Below are positions 1 through 4,627 of a stretch of 5,909 bases of DNA, piece after piece. Each line of letters opens with the position of its first letter. The stretch's first letter is position 1. The notes beneath the pieces were generated by a model. The model had not been told where the DNA came from, did not search any database, and saw nothing but the letters and a program-made list of their open reading frames with translations. The translations under genes and the position numbers were made by a program. The stretch is taken from positions 1 to 5,909 of the forward strand of contig JAUXKD010000036.1 of NCBI GenBank assembly GCA_030624445.1. The letters run 5' to 3'. Source of the DNA: Candidatus Aenigmatarchaeota archaeon (GTDB taxonomy: Archaea; Aenigmatarchaeota; Aenigmatarchaeia; QMZP01; JAFGSV01).

Positions 1-637
1 GGTTCGCATGGGAGTAGACTGGCTCGAAGGCCATTCCGTGCTTCGAGAGTTCGAGCATTATCGCCGTTGTCAGGGTCCTGACTCCGGTCTCCTTGAAAAA
101 ATCAGTTTTCACGACTCTTATGCCGTACCTTGTAAAGCAGGCCGACGGAAAGGAGCCGCAGAGTGCCCCCGTGTCCGTTGCTGTGCATGCCAGAAAGGAT
201 CTCGGTTTGAGGGCGTAGCCCGCGTTGAAAATGAAATTCAGGGGGGACCCGAACGGGTCTATGTCAACGTAGTCGAACTCCCTCGCCCTTTCCAGGAACA
301 GGACGTTCGCGTTTTTATTCGATACTTCCACGTCTTCCAGCCCGTTTCTCTTAACGTTTTTCTTGATGATGGCGAAGGCCTTCGGGTTTGCGTCGTTTAC
401 CAGAATATTTTCAATATTCCCTGCCTCTTTGGCTATACGTATGCTCCTCACGCCCGTTCCTGCCAGAGGGTCGCACACCGAAAGCTTCTTGCCGGAGGTC
501 TTCTGATAGACCCTCAGGGCCGAAACCGTCAGGTCTCTCTGGTATTCCATGGCCGGATTGTAGAACGCCTCCGCCTTCCTCGTGATGGACTGGTCCGGGA
601 CAAAAATTTCCGCCTCCCCTTCCATTGCCTTCATCAT
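1..637 (-). CDS. trm1: tRNA (guanine26-N2)-dimethyltransferase Trm1, 3' end cut by window
   Basis: Seen: an open frame of 212 codons runs off the left edge. It contains an SAM-binding motif I (VCDPLAGTGVRSIR, about residues 54-67), the Trm1 signature DIDPFGSP (125-132) and CTATDTGALCG (151-161), plus the N-terminal EGEAEIFVP and FYNP blocks. Family knowledge: Trm1 makes m2G/m2,2G at G26 of tRNA in the cytoplasm; archaeal forms are about 370-390 residues, so roughly the C-terminal 40% is missing here. Start: the first of two consecutive ATGs at 635-637 was chosen. A third in-frame ATG (623-625) precedes EGEAEIFVP and is possible. No clear ribosome-binding site is seen. It lies 42 nt downstream of the eL33 gene on the same strand, so co-transcription is likely, although a weak T-rich element near 658-669 could give a leaderless start. 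The Ser, Val and Ala tRNAs in this window carry G26, its target; tRNA-Gly has A26. Confidence 0.95.
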   Translation of the reverse strand, partial: MMKAMEGEAEIFVPDQSITRKAEAFYNPAMEYQRDLTVSALRVYQKTSGKKLSVCDPLAGTGVRSIRIAKEAGNIENILVNDANPKAFAIIKKNVKRNGLEDVEVSNKNANVLFLERAREFDYVDIDPFGSPLNFIFNAGYALKPRSFLACTATDTGALCGSFPSACFTRYGIRVVKTDFFKETGVRTLTTAIMLELSKHGMAFEPVYSHAN

Positions 638-679
638 AATGATCTTCAGTTGCAAAATTAAAGAAAAAGCTTGTACAAC

Positions 680-940
680 TCATTCCACAATCTCGATTTC
701 CTTCCCGAGTATTTCTCCAGGCATACCCTGCCTGAATCTCGCCCTGAGCACGCCGTTGTTCCCGTGGGGGGACACGACCTTCCCGTTGATTTCCTTCCCC
801 GATCTCGTCTTCCATGTCACTCTCTTTCCTATAAAAGCAGCCGCAGCCGACCTCGTCTCCAGATCGGGAACGGAAAGCAGCAGCTGGTTCGTTTTCTGCG
901 TGTGCCTCCCTCTTCTGAAATTCACAACCTTCGCCTTCAT
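680..940 (-). CDS. rpl35ae: Large-subunit ribosomal protein eL33 (L35Ae)
   Basis: An 86-residue basic protein, full length for archaeal L35Ae. Seen: the N-terminal NFRRGRHTQKTNQ block (residues 7-19), IGKRVTWKTRSGKEINGKV (37-55), the signature HGNNG (59-63) followed by RARF (66-69), and GMPGEILG near the end. Family knowledge: eL33 is an RNA-binding protein of the large ribosomal subunit, present in eukaryotes and many archaea and absent from bacteria, so it fixes the domain of life. Start ATG at 938-940 has a GGTGG ribosome-binding site 9 nt upstream (950-954), complementary to the 16S 3' tail. It is first gene of a probable two-gene unit with trm1, both serving translation. It is divergent from the membrane protein gene at 1067. 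Confidence 0.97.
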   Translation of the reverse strand: MKAKVVNFRRGRHTQKTNQLLLSVPDLETRSAAAAFIGKRVTWKTRSGKEINGKVVSPHGNNGVLRARFRQGMPGEILGKEIEIVE

Positions 941-978
941 AATGGATCGCCACCGGAGTAACTATAATTGCCAATGTG

Positions 979-986
979 TTTTAAAT
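979..986 (-). promoter_or_regulatory. TATA-like box for eL33-trm1
   Basis: On the minus strand ATTTAAAA lies about 42 nt before the eL33 ATG. A start site about 26 nt downstream would give a short leader of around 16 nt that contains the GGTGG site. A second AT-rich element (AATTATAGT, about 960-970) would instead give a near-leaderless transcript; the sequence does not decide between them. Confidence 0.5.
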
Positions 987-1036
987 GTCTGCCTGTGCTC
1001 GCTGCAGTGGAAAGCGAAGGCTTTGCATGTGGTGCG

Positions 1037-1045
1037 TTTTTTTAA
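1037..1045 (+). promoter_or_regulatory. TATA-like box, leaderless start of the COG2426 gene
   Basis: The T-rich element TTTTTTTAA is centred about 25 nt before the ATG at 1067, the spacing expected for an archaeal TATA box when transcription starts at the start codon. No ribosome-binding site lies between box and ATG, which fits a leaderless mRNA. Confidence 0.5.
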
Positions 1046-1066
1046 GAAAAGTCGACAACTATCTTT

Positions 1067-1522
1067 ATGTTTTACGATATTCTTCTGGTGGTGATTACGA
1101 CAATGGCACCGATAACGGAACTCAGGGGCGGGATCCCCCTCGGCCTGGCTCTCGGCCTGCCGGCTTCACTCGTAATTCCCCTCGCCTTCGCCGTCAACTG
1201 CATGGTATTCTTCCCCATATACTTCGGCATGACACTTTTTTACGAGCGGTTTTTCGAGAGGTACGGCTGGGCCAGAAGGCTTGTCGGGAAGCTGCACAAG
1301 AAGGCTCCCGTGGTGAAGGAGTACGGATGGGTGGCGCTCGTGTTGTTCGTTGGCGTTCCTCTCCCCGTAACCGGGGCATGGACGGGGACTGGAATTGCGT
1401 GGCTGCTCGGGCTCGACTGGAAGAAAAGCTTCCTGGCGATCTGTCTCGGTGTCCTCATGTCGACAACGATTGTGAGCCTCGTGGCCCTTGGCCTGATGGG
1501 ATTCGCGTTTCAGTCCCAATAA
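1067..1522 (+). CDS. COG2426 / small multidrug export (PF06695) family membrane protein
   Basis: A 151-residue very hydrophobic protein. Seen: the family signatures PITELRGGIPLG (about 15-26) and GVPLPVTGAWTGT (96-108), which flank a charged cytosolic-looking stretch (about 59-86, rich in R and K). Hydrophobic segments lie at about 3-16, 24-56, 88-98, 104-116 and 121-148. Family knowledge: named 'putative small multi-drug export protein' on weak grounds; the real substrate is unknown, so transport is only a family label. Start ATG fits a TATA box about 25 nt upstream. It ends one base before the stop codon of the convergent YrdC/TsaC gene, leaving no room for a separate terminator between them. 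Confidence 0.85.
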   Translation: MFYDILLVVITTMAPITELRGGIPLGLALGLPASLVIPLAFAVNCMVFFPIYFGMTLFYERFFERYGWARRLVGKLHKKAPVVKEYGWVALVLFVGVPLPVTGAWTGTGIAWLLGLDWKKSFLAICLGVLMSTTIVSLVALGLMGFAFQSQ

Positions 1523-1523
1523 T

Positions 1524-2099
1524 TCAGTGTCTGAGAATGCCAATTTCATCGGTCCTCAGGTCGAAGACCCTCGAGGCGTGTCCCCTGATTTCTCCCGCAT
1601 CAATCGCCACGTCCGTTATATTCTTCAGCCTGTCTGGAACGTCCTTTATTCTGGAAGCAGGTTCCTTTCCGCTCAGGTTGACAGAGGTGGAGATGAATGG
1701 TACACCGGCCTCCCTGATGATCCCGTAAAAGGGGTGCCTGTACATTCTTACGCCCAGGCTCTTTTCCCTGGAAACGGCCGATTTCGGGGCGTTCGATCTG
1801 GCCTTCACGACGATTGTGTAAGGTCCCGGAAGCAGGGAATCCGCGAAATCCCTGCACCCCCTGGAAATAACGGCGTGGTCCCATATCCATTCCTTATCAG
1901 GCGCCGCGACCGAGAACCGGCCACCCTTTCCCTTCGCGCTCCTTATCTTCTCCACGCTGCCGGGAATATCAGCGTTACAGCCGATCCCGTAAATAGTGTC
2001 AGTCGGGTAGATGAATATGTCGCCTTTCCTCATACCTTCGACGATCTTTCCCTTGATTTCGGGTTTCTCCAGGACCGCCGATAATTTAACGATTTTCAT
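1524..2099 (-). CDS. YrdC/Sua5-type L-threonylcarbamoyladenylate synthase (TsaC)
   Basis: A 191-residue single YrdC domain, lacking the C-terminal Sua5 extension. Seen: IYPTDTIYGIGCNA (about 30-43), the gly-pro block LLPGPYTIVVKA (89-100), LGVRMYRHP (105-113), VPFISTSVNLSG (133-144) and a C-terminal ILR. Family knowledge: these enzymes make threonylcarbamoyl-AMP from threonine, bicarbonate and ATP, the precursor of t6A37 in tRNAs reading ANN codons, such as the tRNA-Ser(GCU) in this window. The usual KxRxxxKP substrate-binding motif reads K56-G-K58-G-G-R61-F62, so the KP is replaced by RF. A YciO-like paralogue of other function is therefore possible. Start: ATG 2097-2099 was chosen because a TATA-like box sits about 24 nt upstream; an in-frame TTG at 2112-2114 would add five residues. 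Confidence 0.87.
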   Translation of the reverse strand: MKIVKLSAVLEKPEIKGKIVEGMRKGDIFIYPTDTIYGIGCNADIPGSVEKIRSAKGKGGRFSVAAPDKEWIWDHAVISRGCRDFADSLLPGPYTIVVKARSNAPKSAVSREKSLGVRMYRHPFYGIIREAGVPFISTSVNLSGKEPASRIKDVPDRLKNITDVAIDAGEIRGHASRVFDLRTDEIGILRH

Positions 2100-2117
2100 C
2101 CACCTTCCCCCCAATCC

Positions 2118-2127
2118 TTAAATTTAT
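2118..2127 (-). promoter_or_regulatory. TATA-like box of the YrdC/TsaC gene
   Basis: ATAAATTTAA on the minus strand, centred about 24 nt before ATG 2099, predicts transcription starting at or next to the start codon (leaderless). This argues against the upstream TTG start. Confidence 0.55.
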
Positions 2128-2140
2128 CCAGAGGGGAAAT

Positions 2141-2181
2141 AAAAAAAGGATTGACAAGGCGGTTTTTACAAAGCCGTCAAT
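2141..2181 (-). terminator. Hairpin plus T-tract, likely terminator of the PRC-barrel gene
   Basis: Read on the minus strand, ATTGACGGC pairs with GCC-TT-GTCAAT (two-base bulge, loop about 12 nt), followed by CC and seven Ts at 2141-2147. It lies 72 nt beyond the PRC-barrel stop codon and just upstream of the YrdC/TsaC promoter. Archaeal termination mainly needs the T-tract; the stem is an extra seen here. Confidence 0.6.
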
Positions 2182-2253
2182 GAGGATCCGTATGCTCCAA
2201 AGGATTCGTTTGGAAAAGAACTGAATTCGTGGTTGCACCGGAATGGCTACGAT

Positions 2254-2565
2254 TCATTCTACTGCACTTTCCACGGCGGCGGGTTCTGGCGCGTGCTCTT
2301 CTTCCTCGACCGCAGGGGGGGATATGTGCTTTATTATTATCACATCGCCCACTGCATGGACCATTGGGAACGGAATCACAACGCCCTTCTTGTCGTTCAG
2401 CATCCTGCTCAGATATGAACCTTTGATGGCCCTTATCACAATGGACCTTATCTTGAACCTCTTCAGGTCGCACTCCACGTCCTCTACCTTTCCGCAGAAA
2501 AAACCCTTGTCCGTGAAAACGTCCTTTGCATACGTGTCCGATATGCTGGAAACCTGAATTGCCAT
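2254..2565 (-). CDS. PRC-barrel domain protein with acidic C-terminal tail
   Basis: A 103-residue protein. Residues about 1-85 match the archaeal PRC-barrel pattern: a short beta-rich unit with VFTDKGFFCGKVEDVECDLKRFKI followed by IRSIVIRA, and a later IPFPMVHAVGDVIIIK strand pair. The last 20 residues (PPAVEEEEHAPEPAAVESAVE) are a low-complexity acidic Ala/Glu/Pro tail, probably disordered. Family knowledge: PRC barrels occur in RimM (ribosome maturation), photosynthetic reaction centre H subunits and many small archaeal proteins of unknown role; a function in RNA metabolism is suspected, not shown. Start: ATG 2563-2565 was chosen because the upstream in-frame TTG lies inside the TATA-like box. 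Monocistronic in appearance, with its own promoter and terminator. Confidence 0.8.
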   Translation of the reverse strand: MAIQVSSISDTYAKDVFTDKGFFCGKVEDVECDLKRFKIRSIVIRAIKGSYLSRMLNDKKGVVIPFPMVHAVGDVIIIKHISPPAVEEEEHAPEPAAVESAVE

Positions 2566-2584
2566 AATGAACTCTCTTTGGAAT

Positions 2585-2592
2585 TTTATAAA
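2585..2592 (-). promoter_or_regulatory. TATA-like box of the PRC-barrel gene
   Basis: TTTATAAA on the minus strand is centred about 24 nt before ATG 2565 with no ribosome-binding site between, which again suggests a leaderless mRNA. A second AT-rich element (about 2613-2627) could serve as an alternative with a leader of about 29 nt. Confidence 0.55.
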
Positions 2593-2671
2593 CAATGTTT
2601 ATTGAGTTTTAAGATATTTAAATTTATGGACCGGGTTTAAAAAAGAAACGCAAAAAGAAGGGGTCCGGAAT

Positions 2672-2689
2672 TCTTTAAAGATATAAAAC
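2672..2689 (+). promoter_or_regulatory. TATA-like elements upstream of tRNA-Ser; 2596-2742 otherwise gene-free
   Basis: Two adjacent AT-rich boxes (TTTAAAG and ATATAAAA) lie 54-70 nt before the mature tRNA-Ser 5' end, predicting a leader of roughly 30-40 nt. The surrounding 147-nt stretch has another TATTTAAATTTA element (2615-2626) and an inverted repeat GGACC (2628-2632)/GGTCC (2662-2666). I see no coding frame or recognisable RNA gene in it. Confidence 0.45.
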
Positions 2690-2742
2690 CACACATCAAA
2701 AAAAAATTGGAAAGGTACTGAATTCGCTGGGGAATGCCTGAT

Positions 2743-2875
2743 GCTGGGATTTCAGATGGGAAACGATGTGCTTCGTTCTTCCTTTTTCTGACCCAATGGC
2801 CGAGTATGGCTCAAGGCGCAAGGTTGCTAACCTTGTGTGCTTCGGCACGCGTGGGTTCAAATCCCACTCCCAGCG
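2743..2875 (+). tRNA. tRNA-Ser(GCU) with an intron at position 8/9
   Basis: The acceptor halves are split: GCTGGGA at 2743-2749 pairs perfectly with TCCCAGC at 2868-2874, discriminator G2875, no encoded CCA. After U8 (2750) a 47-nt intron intervenes; exon 2 resumes with G9 at 2798. D arm: GCC (2799-2801) with GGC (2815-2817), G26 at 2818. Anticodon arm: CAAGG, loop TTGCTAA with anticodon GCT at 2826-2828, CCTTG. The long variable arm expected of tRNA-Ser is a UUCG-capped hairpin, GTGC-TTCG-GCAC. T arm: GTGGG-TTCAAAT-CCCAC. The mature RNA is 86 nt. It reads AGU/AGC codons, so A37 is expected to carry t6A, and G26 is a Trm1 target. An alignment starting at the D arm alone would give a tRNA with no acceptor partner; the intron resolves this. 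Confidence 0.93.
2751..2797 (+). other. BHB intron of tRNA-Ser, position 8/9 (47 nt)
   Basis: Central helix TGGG (exon, 2745-2748) with CCCA (intron, 2792-2795); bulges ATT (2749-2751) and ATG (2796-2798); inner helix TCAGA (2752-2756) with TCTGA (2787-2791); short outer GC/GC. Cutting after the second base of each bulge gives U8-G9 exactly. The intron interior folds further (AACGA 2762-2766 with TCGTT 2773-2777). A one-base shift of both cuts (7/8) gives the same mature RNA. Confidence 0.88.
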
Positions 2876-2962
2876 CTAAAATCATGATGCCGCCGGTGGA
2901 AGGTCCCGGGAAACATTGAAATGCCATCCCAGATGCGGCTCATAAGGATTGGCGGTGAAGAG

Positions 2963-3571
2963 ATGTTTAAGATAGAACCTGACAGATCATACACGCTAGG
3001 TGAAATATTCGGGGACAGGTTGGATGGCCTGGGAGAAGAGGAACCTTTTTTGGACAAGGTGGGGTTTCAAGGCGGCGATTTTTCATTATGGAAGGACGGA
3101 ATTTATTTTTTGGAAAACTTGAAAAGGGATGGAACGAACATCTGTATTCCATTCGATGAATCAGCATATCAGATGTTTTATATACCCCCTCGTGTAGTCA
3201 GGGGTACGGAAATGCGTAATCCGGAAATATGCGATTGCACATCACTTTGTTTTTTCATAGACCCTGTATCGGAAGAGGACCTGATCGGTGAATCTTTCAT
3301 GGATGAGACTGTAAATACAGATAACCCTTTCGGTGGAGCCTTGGAATGCAGAGAATATCCGTATCGTTTATTTTTGGAATCTGATACGGGGCTTTACGTC
3401 TCTGAAAGCCCGGCCGTTTTTTTCAGGGACGTATCAAAACATTCTGTTGATTTCAAAACATGGCGTCCGATCGATTATTGCTGGAGTGGAAGAATGTATG
3501 TGCCATTGCTGCATGACAAAATGGAATCGTTGGTAATAATGATGGAACGAAAAGATTGGCTGTTTTCTTGA
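2963..3571 (+). CDS. Orphan protein of unknown function between tRNA-Ser and tRNA-Gly
   Basis: A 202-residue soluble-looking, acidic protein that I do not recognise. Seen: no signal peptide or membrane segment; a short cysteine cluster CDCTSLC in mid-protein; many aromatic residues (for example IYFLENL, YQMFYIPPRVV, YPYRLFLESD, CWSGRMYVPLL). This suggests a beta-rich fold but proves nothing. Start: ATG 2963-2965 was chosen for the GGTGA site at 2954-2958 (4-nt spacer). In-frame ATGs at 2921 and 2933 would extend it by 14 or 10 residues and are not excluded. No TATA box sits at leaderless spacing, so it may be read through from tRNA-Ser, which ends 87 nt earlier. Its bases and third codon positions look more AT-rich than flanking genes, which with the tRNA-side location hints at later acquisition. 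The coding call rests on a long uninterrupted frame and the ribosome-binding site. Confidence 0.7.
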   Translation: MFKIEPDRSYTLGEIFGDRLDGLGEEEPFLDKVGFQGGDFSLWKDGIYFLENLKRDGTNICIPFDESAYQMFYIPPRVVRGTEMRNPEICDCTSLCFFIDPVSEEDLIGESFMDETVNTDNPFGGALECREYPYRLFLESDTGLYVSESPAVFFRDVSKHSVDFKTWRPIDYCWSGRMYVPLLHDKMESLVIMMERKDWLFS

Positions 3572-3631
3572 AAAATCGTACGATCCTTCATCGCATAACT
3601 CTGGATCAGTGTCAATGAGCTGAAAATTATA

Positions 3632-3640
3632 ATTTTAAAT
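3632..3640 (+). promoter_or_regulatory. TATA-like box of tRNA-Gly
   Basis: ATTTTAAAT is centred about 28 nt before the mature 5' end of tRNA-Gly, so transcription would begin within a few bases of G1. The rest of 3572-3663 holds only the palindrome ATCGTACGAT (3575-3584) just after the orphan gene; I assign it no role. Confidence 0.55.
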
Positions 3641-3701
3641 CCGTATGTCATATACAACTATCTGCGACCGTAGTCTAGCTTGGTAGGACACAGGCTTCCC
3701 A

Positions 3702-3730
3702 TGGGCTCCGAGAGAGAGGGCCCCGGAGAC
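3702..3730 (+). other. BHB intron 1 of tRNA-Gly, canonical position 37/38 (29 nt)
   Basis: Outer helix is the anticodon stem; central helix TTCC (3696-3699) with GGAG (3725-3728); bulges CAT (3700-3702) and ACA (3729-3731); inner helix GGG-C-TCC with GGG-C-CCC (one C/C mismatch) and a GAGAGAGA loop. Cuts after the second bulge base give a seven-base loop ending A37-A38. Confidence 0.9.
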
Positions 3731-3751
3731 AGCCTGTAACCCGGGTTCAAA

Positions 3752-3782
3752 TCACTTCCGCACACGTGCGGAAGGGTGGGAC
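3752..3782 (+). other. BHB intron 2 of tRNA-Gly, T loop position 59/60 (31 nt)
   Basis: Outer helix is the T stem itself; central helix is TTCA of the T loop (3746-3749) with TGGG (3777-3780, two G-U pairs); bulges AAT (3750-3752) and ACT (3781-3783); inner helix of about nine pairs (CACTTCCGCA with TGCGGAAGGG, one A/G mismatch) capped by CACG. Cuts after the second bulge base restore TTCAAAT. Confidence 0.9.
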
Positions 3783-3814
3783 TCCCGGCGGTCGCATTCT
3801 GGGGAGGCCGCAAA

Positions 3815-3823
3815 TTTAAATAA
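3815..3823 (+). promoter_or_regulatory. TATA-like box of tRNA-Val
   Basis: TTTAAATAA lies 34-42 nt before tRNA-Val, predicting a leader of about 12 nt. It gives tRNA-Val a promoter of its own, 60 nt beyond the end of tRNA-Gly. Confidence 0.55.
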
Positions 3824-3856
3824 ATTGCCCATGAATTATAGGAAATGTAGTAGAGC

Positions 3857-3966
3857 GGGCCGGTGGTCTAGGGGTTATGACGCCGCCCTTACAATAAGCT
3901 TTCTTCAAAAAGCTTAAACGAAAATAAGAAAGGCGGAGGTCGCAAGTTCAAATCTTGCCCGGCCCA
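3857..3966 (+). tRNA. tRNA-Val(UAC) with one intron (37/38)
   Basis: Acceptor GGGCCGG (3857-3863) pairs with CCGGCCC (3959-3965); discriminator A3966; no CCA. D stem GTC (3866-3868)/GAC (3879-3881), G26 at 3882. Anticodon stem CCGCC (3883-3887)/GGCGG (3932-3936); spliced loop CTTACA+A with anticodon TAC at 3890-3892. T arm GCAAG-TTCAAAT-CTTGC is intact, unlike in the Gly and Ala genes. Mature length 73 nt. It ends nine bases before the stop codon of the convergent DedA-family gene. Confidence 0.96.
3894..3930 (+). other. BHB intron of tRNA-Val, position 37/38 (37 nt)
   Basis: Central helix CTTA (3888-3891) with TAAG (3925-3928), four Watson-Crick pairs; bulges CAA (3892-3894) and AAA (3929-3931). 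The intron's own stem, TAAGCTT with AAGCTTA, is offset by eight unpaired bases on the 3' side, so the inner helix is not flush with the bulge: a relaxed BHB. The intron is AT-rich, in contrast to the GC-rich Gly introns. Confidence 0.9.
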
Positions 3967-3975
3967 TTCAGGGAG

Positions 3976-4485
3976 CTAGAGGTTGATCCCGAAGACGTTC
4001 GCAAGCCAGTTGATGCCGTAAAAGCCGATGAACGCGAGAATAAGATTCATAAGCGTCTTCCCCAGGAAAGAAGCCAGCAGGAATTTCTTGAGGTCGTAGT
4101 TGAACATCCCTCCGAGTATTCCCGTTATGTCATCGGGGAGGGGTGTCGCGGCGAACGCGGCAATGATCAGGAATCCCCTGCCCTTCCGGAACCATCGTTC
4201 TCCCATCTTCAGCCATTTCTCACCTTTCCCTATCACCCTGTTGCCTCCCTTCCCGAGGACGTATCCCGTAAGCTCGCCTATAGCCATGCCCGCCCCGGCG
4301 ACTACTCCGAGGATCCAGGGGTTGAGGAAAGGGCTCACCGCCAGGATGAAAAGGAAGCCCGGAACCGGCAGGAAAATGGAGGCCGTGCTCAGCATGCTCA
4401 CGAAGAAAACGCCCGCGTAGCCGAAATTCACAATCACGTATTCCGACCACTGCAGGAAGCCAGCAGTTAGGGTTGCCAAGTCCAT
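3976..4485 (-). CDS. DedA / VTT-domain (SNARE-associated) integral membrane protein
   Basis: A 169-residue hydrophobic protein. Seen: hydrophobic segments at about 15-38, 41-68, 104-128 and 134-160; an internal GELTGYVLGKGG (70-81) and the FAATPLPDDITGILGG block (111-126), both typical of the SNARE-associated/VTT family, with the Pro-rich element thought to form a re-entrant loop. A basic amphipathic stretch (79-103) separates the halves. Family knowledge: DedA/VTT proteins sit in the cytoplasmic membrane and are linked to lipid scrambling/flipping and membrane homeostasis; the shorter YqaA-like archaeal subgroup is uncharacterised. Start ATG 4483-4485 is supported by a TATA-like box about 26 nt upstream (leaderless). 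Divergent from tRNA-Ala and convergent with tRNA-Val. Confidence 0.87.
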   Translation of the reverse strand: MDLATLTAGFLQWSEYVIVNFGYAGVFFVSMLSTASIFLPVPGFLFILAVSPFLNPWILGVVAGAGMAIGELTGYVLGKGGNRVIGKGEKWLKMGERWFRKGRGFLIIAAFAATPLPDDITGILGGMFNYDLKKFLLASFLGKTLMNLILAFIGFYGINWLANVFGINL

Positions 4486-4504
4486 AGAAATAAATTATTT
4501 AAGC

Positions 4505-4517
4505 AAATTATAATAAA
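4505..4517. promoter_or_regulatory. Shared AT-rich promoter core between DedA gene and tRNA-Ala
   Basis: The single element AAATTATAATAAA sits in a 54-nt divergent spacer. Read leftward its core is about 26 nt before the DedA-family ATG (leaderless start); read rightward it is about 29 nt before tRNA-Ala G1. Spacing fits both directions, so one box may serve both; a second AT-rich patch (4490-4502) does not fit either start as well. Confidence 0.5.
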
Positions 4518-4575
4518 GGCTATTACAGAATTAGGTCATGGGCCGGTAGATCAGCGGAAGATCGCCACCTCGGCA

Positions 4576-4605
4576 TTGGGCTTCTCGCGGAAGAGGCTAC
4601 CCAAA
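4576..4605 (+). other. BHB intron 1 of tRNA-Ala, position 37/38 (30 nt)
   Basis: Outer helix is the anticodon stem; bulges CAT (4574-4576) and AAA (4604-4606); central helix TCGG (4570-4573) with CCCA (4600-4603) has a C/C mismatch at position 33. A competing pairing of TGGG inside the intron (4577-4580) with the same CCCA is possible. The intron also has a short CTTC/GAAG hairpin. Splice sites still restore a seven-base loop. Confidence 0.82.
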
Positions 4606-4627
4606 AGGTGGAGGCCAGGGGTTCGAA

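Larger units (their letters stand above)
3664..3796 (+). tRNA. tRNA-Gly(CCC) with two introns (37/38 and 59/60)
   Basis: Acceptor GCGACCG (3664-3670) pairs with CGGTCGC (3789-3795); discriminator A3796; no CCA. D stem GTC (3673-3675)/GAC (3687-3689), A26. Anticodon stem CAGGC (3691-3695)/GCCTG (3732-3736); spliced loop TTCCCA+A with anticodon CCC at 3698-3700. T stem CCGGG (3741-3745)/CCCGG (3784-3788); the T loop TTCAAA+T is rejoined only after removal of a second intron. Mature length is 73 nt with a four-base variable loop. Reads GGG codons. With A26 it should not be a Trm1 substrate, unlike the other three tRNAs. Confidence 0.95.

Noticed and set aside
8..661. 217-codon plus-strand open frame over the left end
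   Set aside because: It is the antisense of trm1, whose motifs (DPFGSP, ATDTGALCG) are unmistakable on the minus strand; the plus-strand product has no recognisable features.
985..1728. 247-codon plus-strand open frame overlapping two genes
   Set aside because: It runs out of frame through the COG2426 gene and antisense into the YrdC/TsaC gene, both of which have clear family motifs.
2628..2666. Possible small RNA: inverted repeat GGACC/GGTCC after a TATA-like box
   Set aside because: The stem is only five pairs with a loop of about 29 nt, and I found no convincing C/D or H/ACA box set; too weak to call.
2734..2919. 61-codon plus-strand open frame
   Set aside because: It lies over tRNA-Ser and its intron; the tRNA structure accounts for the sequence.
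3575..3584. Palindrome ATCGTACGAT just after the orphan gene
   Set aside because: No T-tract follows, no second copy is seen, and ten bases can arise by chance; no role assigned.
3955..4470. 171-codon plus-strand open frame opposite the DedA-family gene
   Set aside because: Highly charged, low-complexity translation that mirrors the hydrophobic DedA-type protein on the other strand; it also begins inside tRNA-Val.
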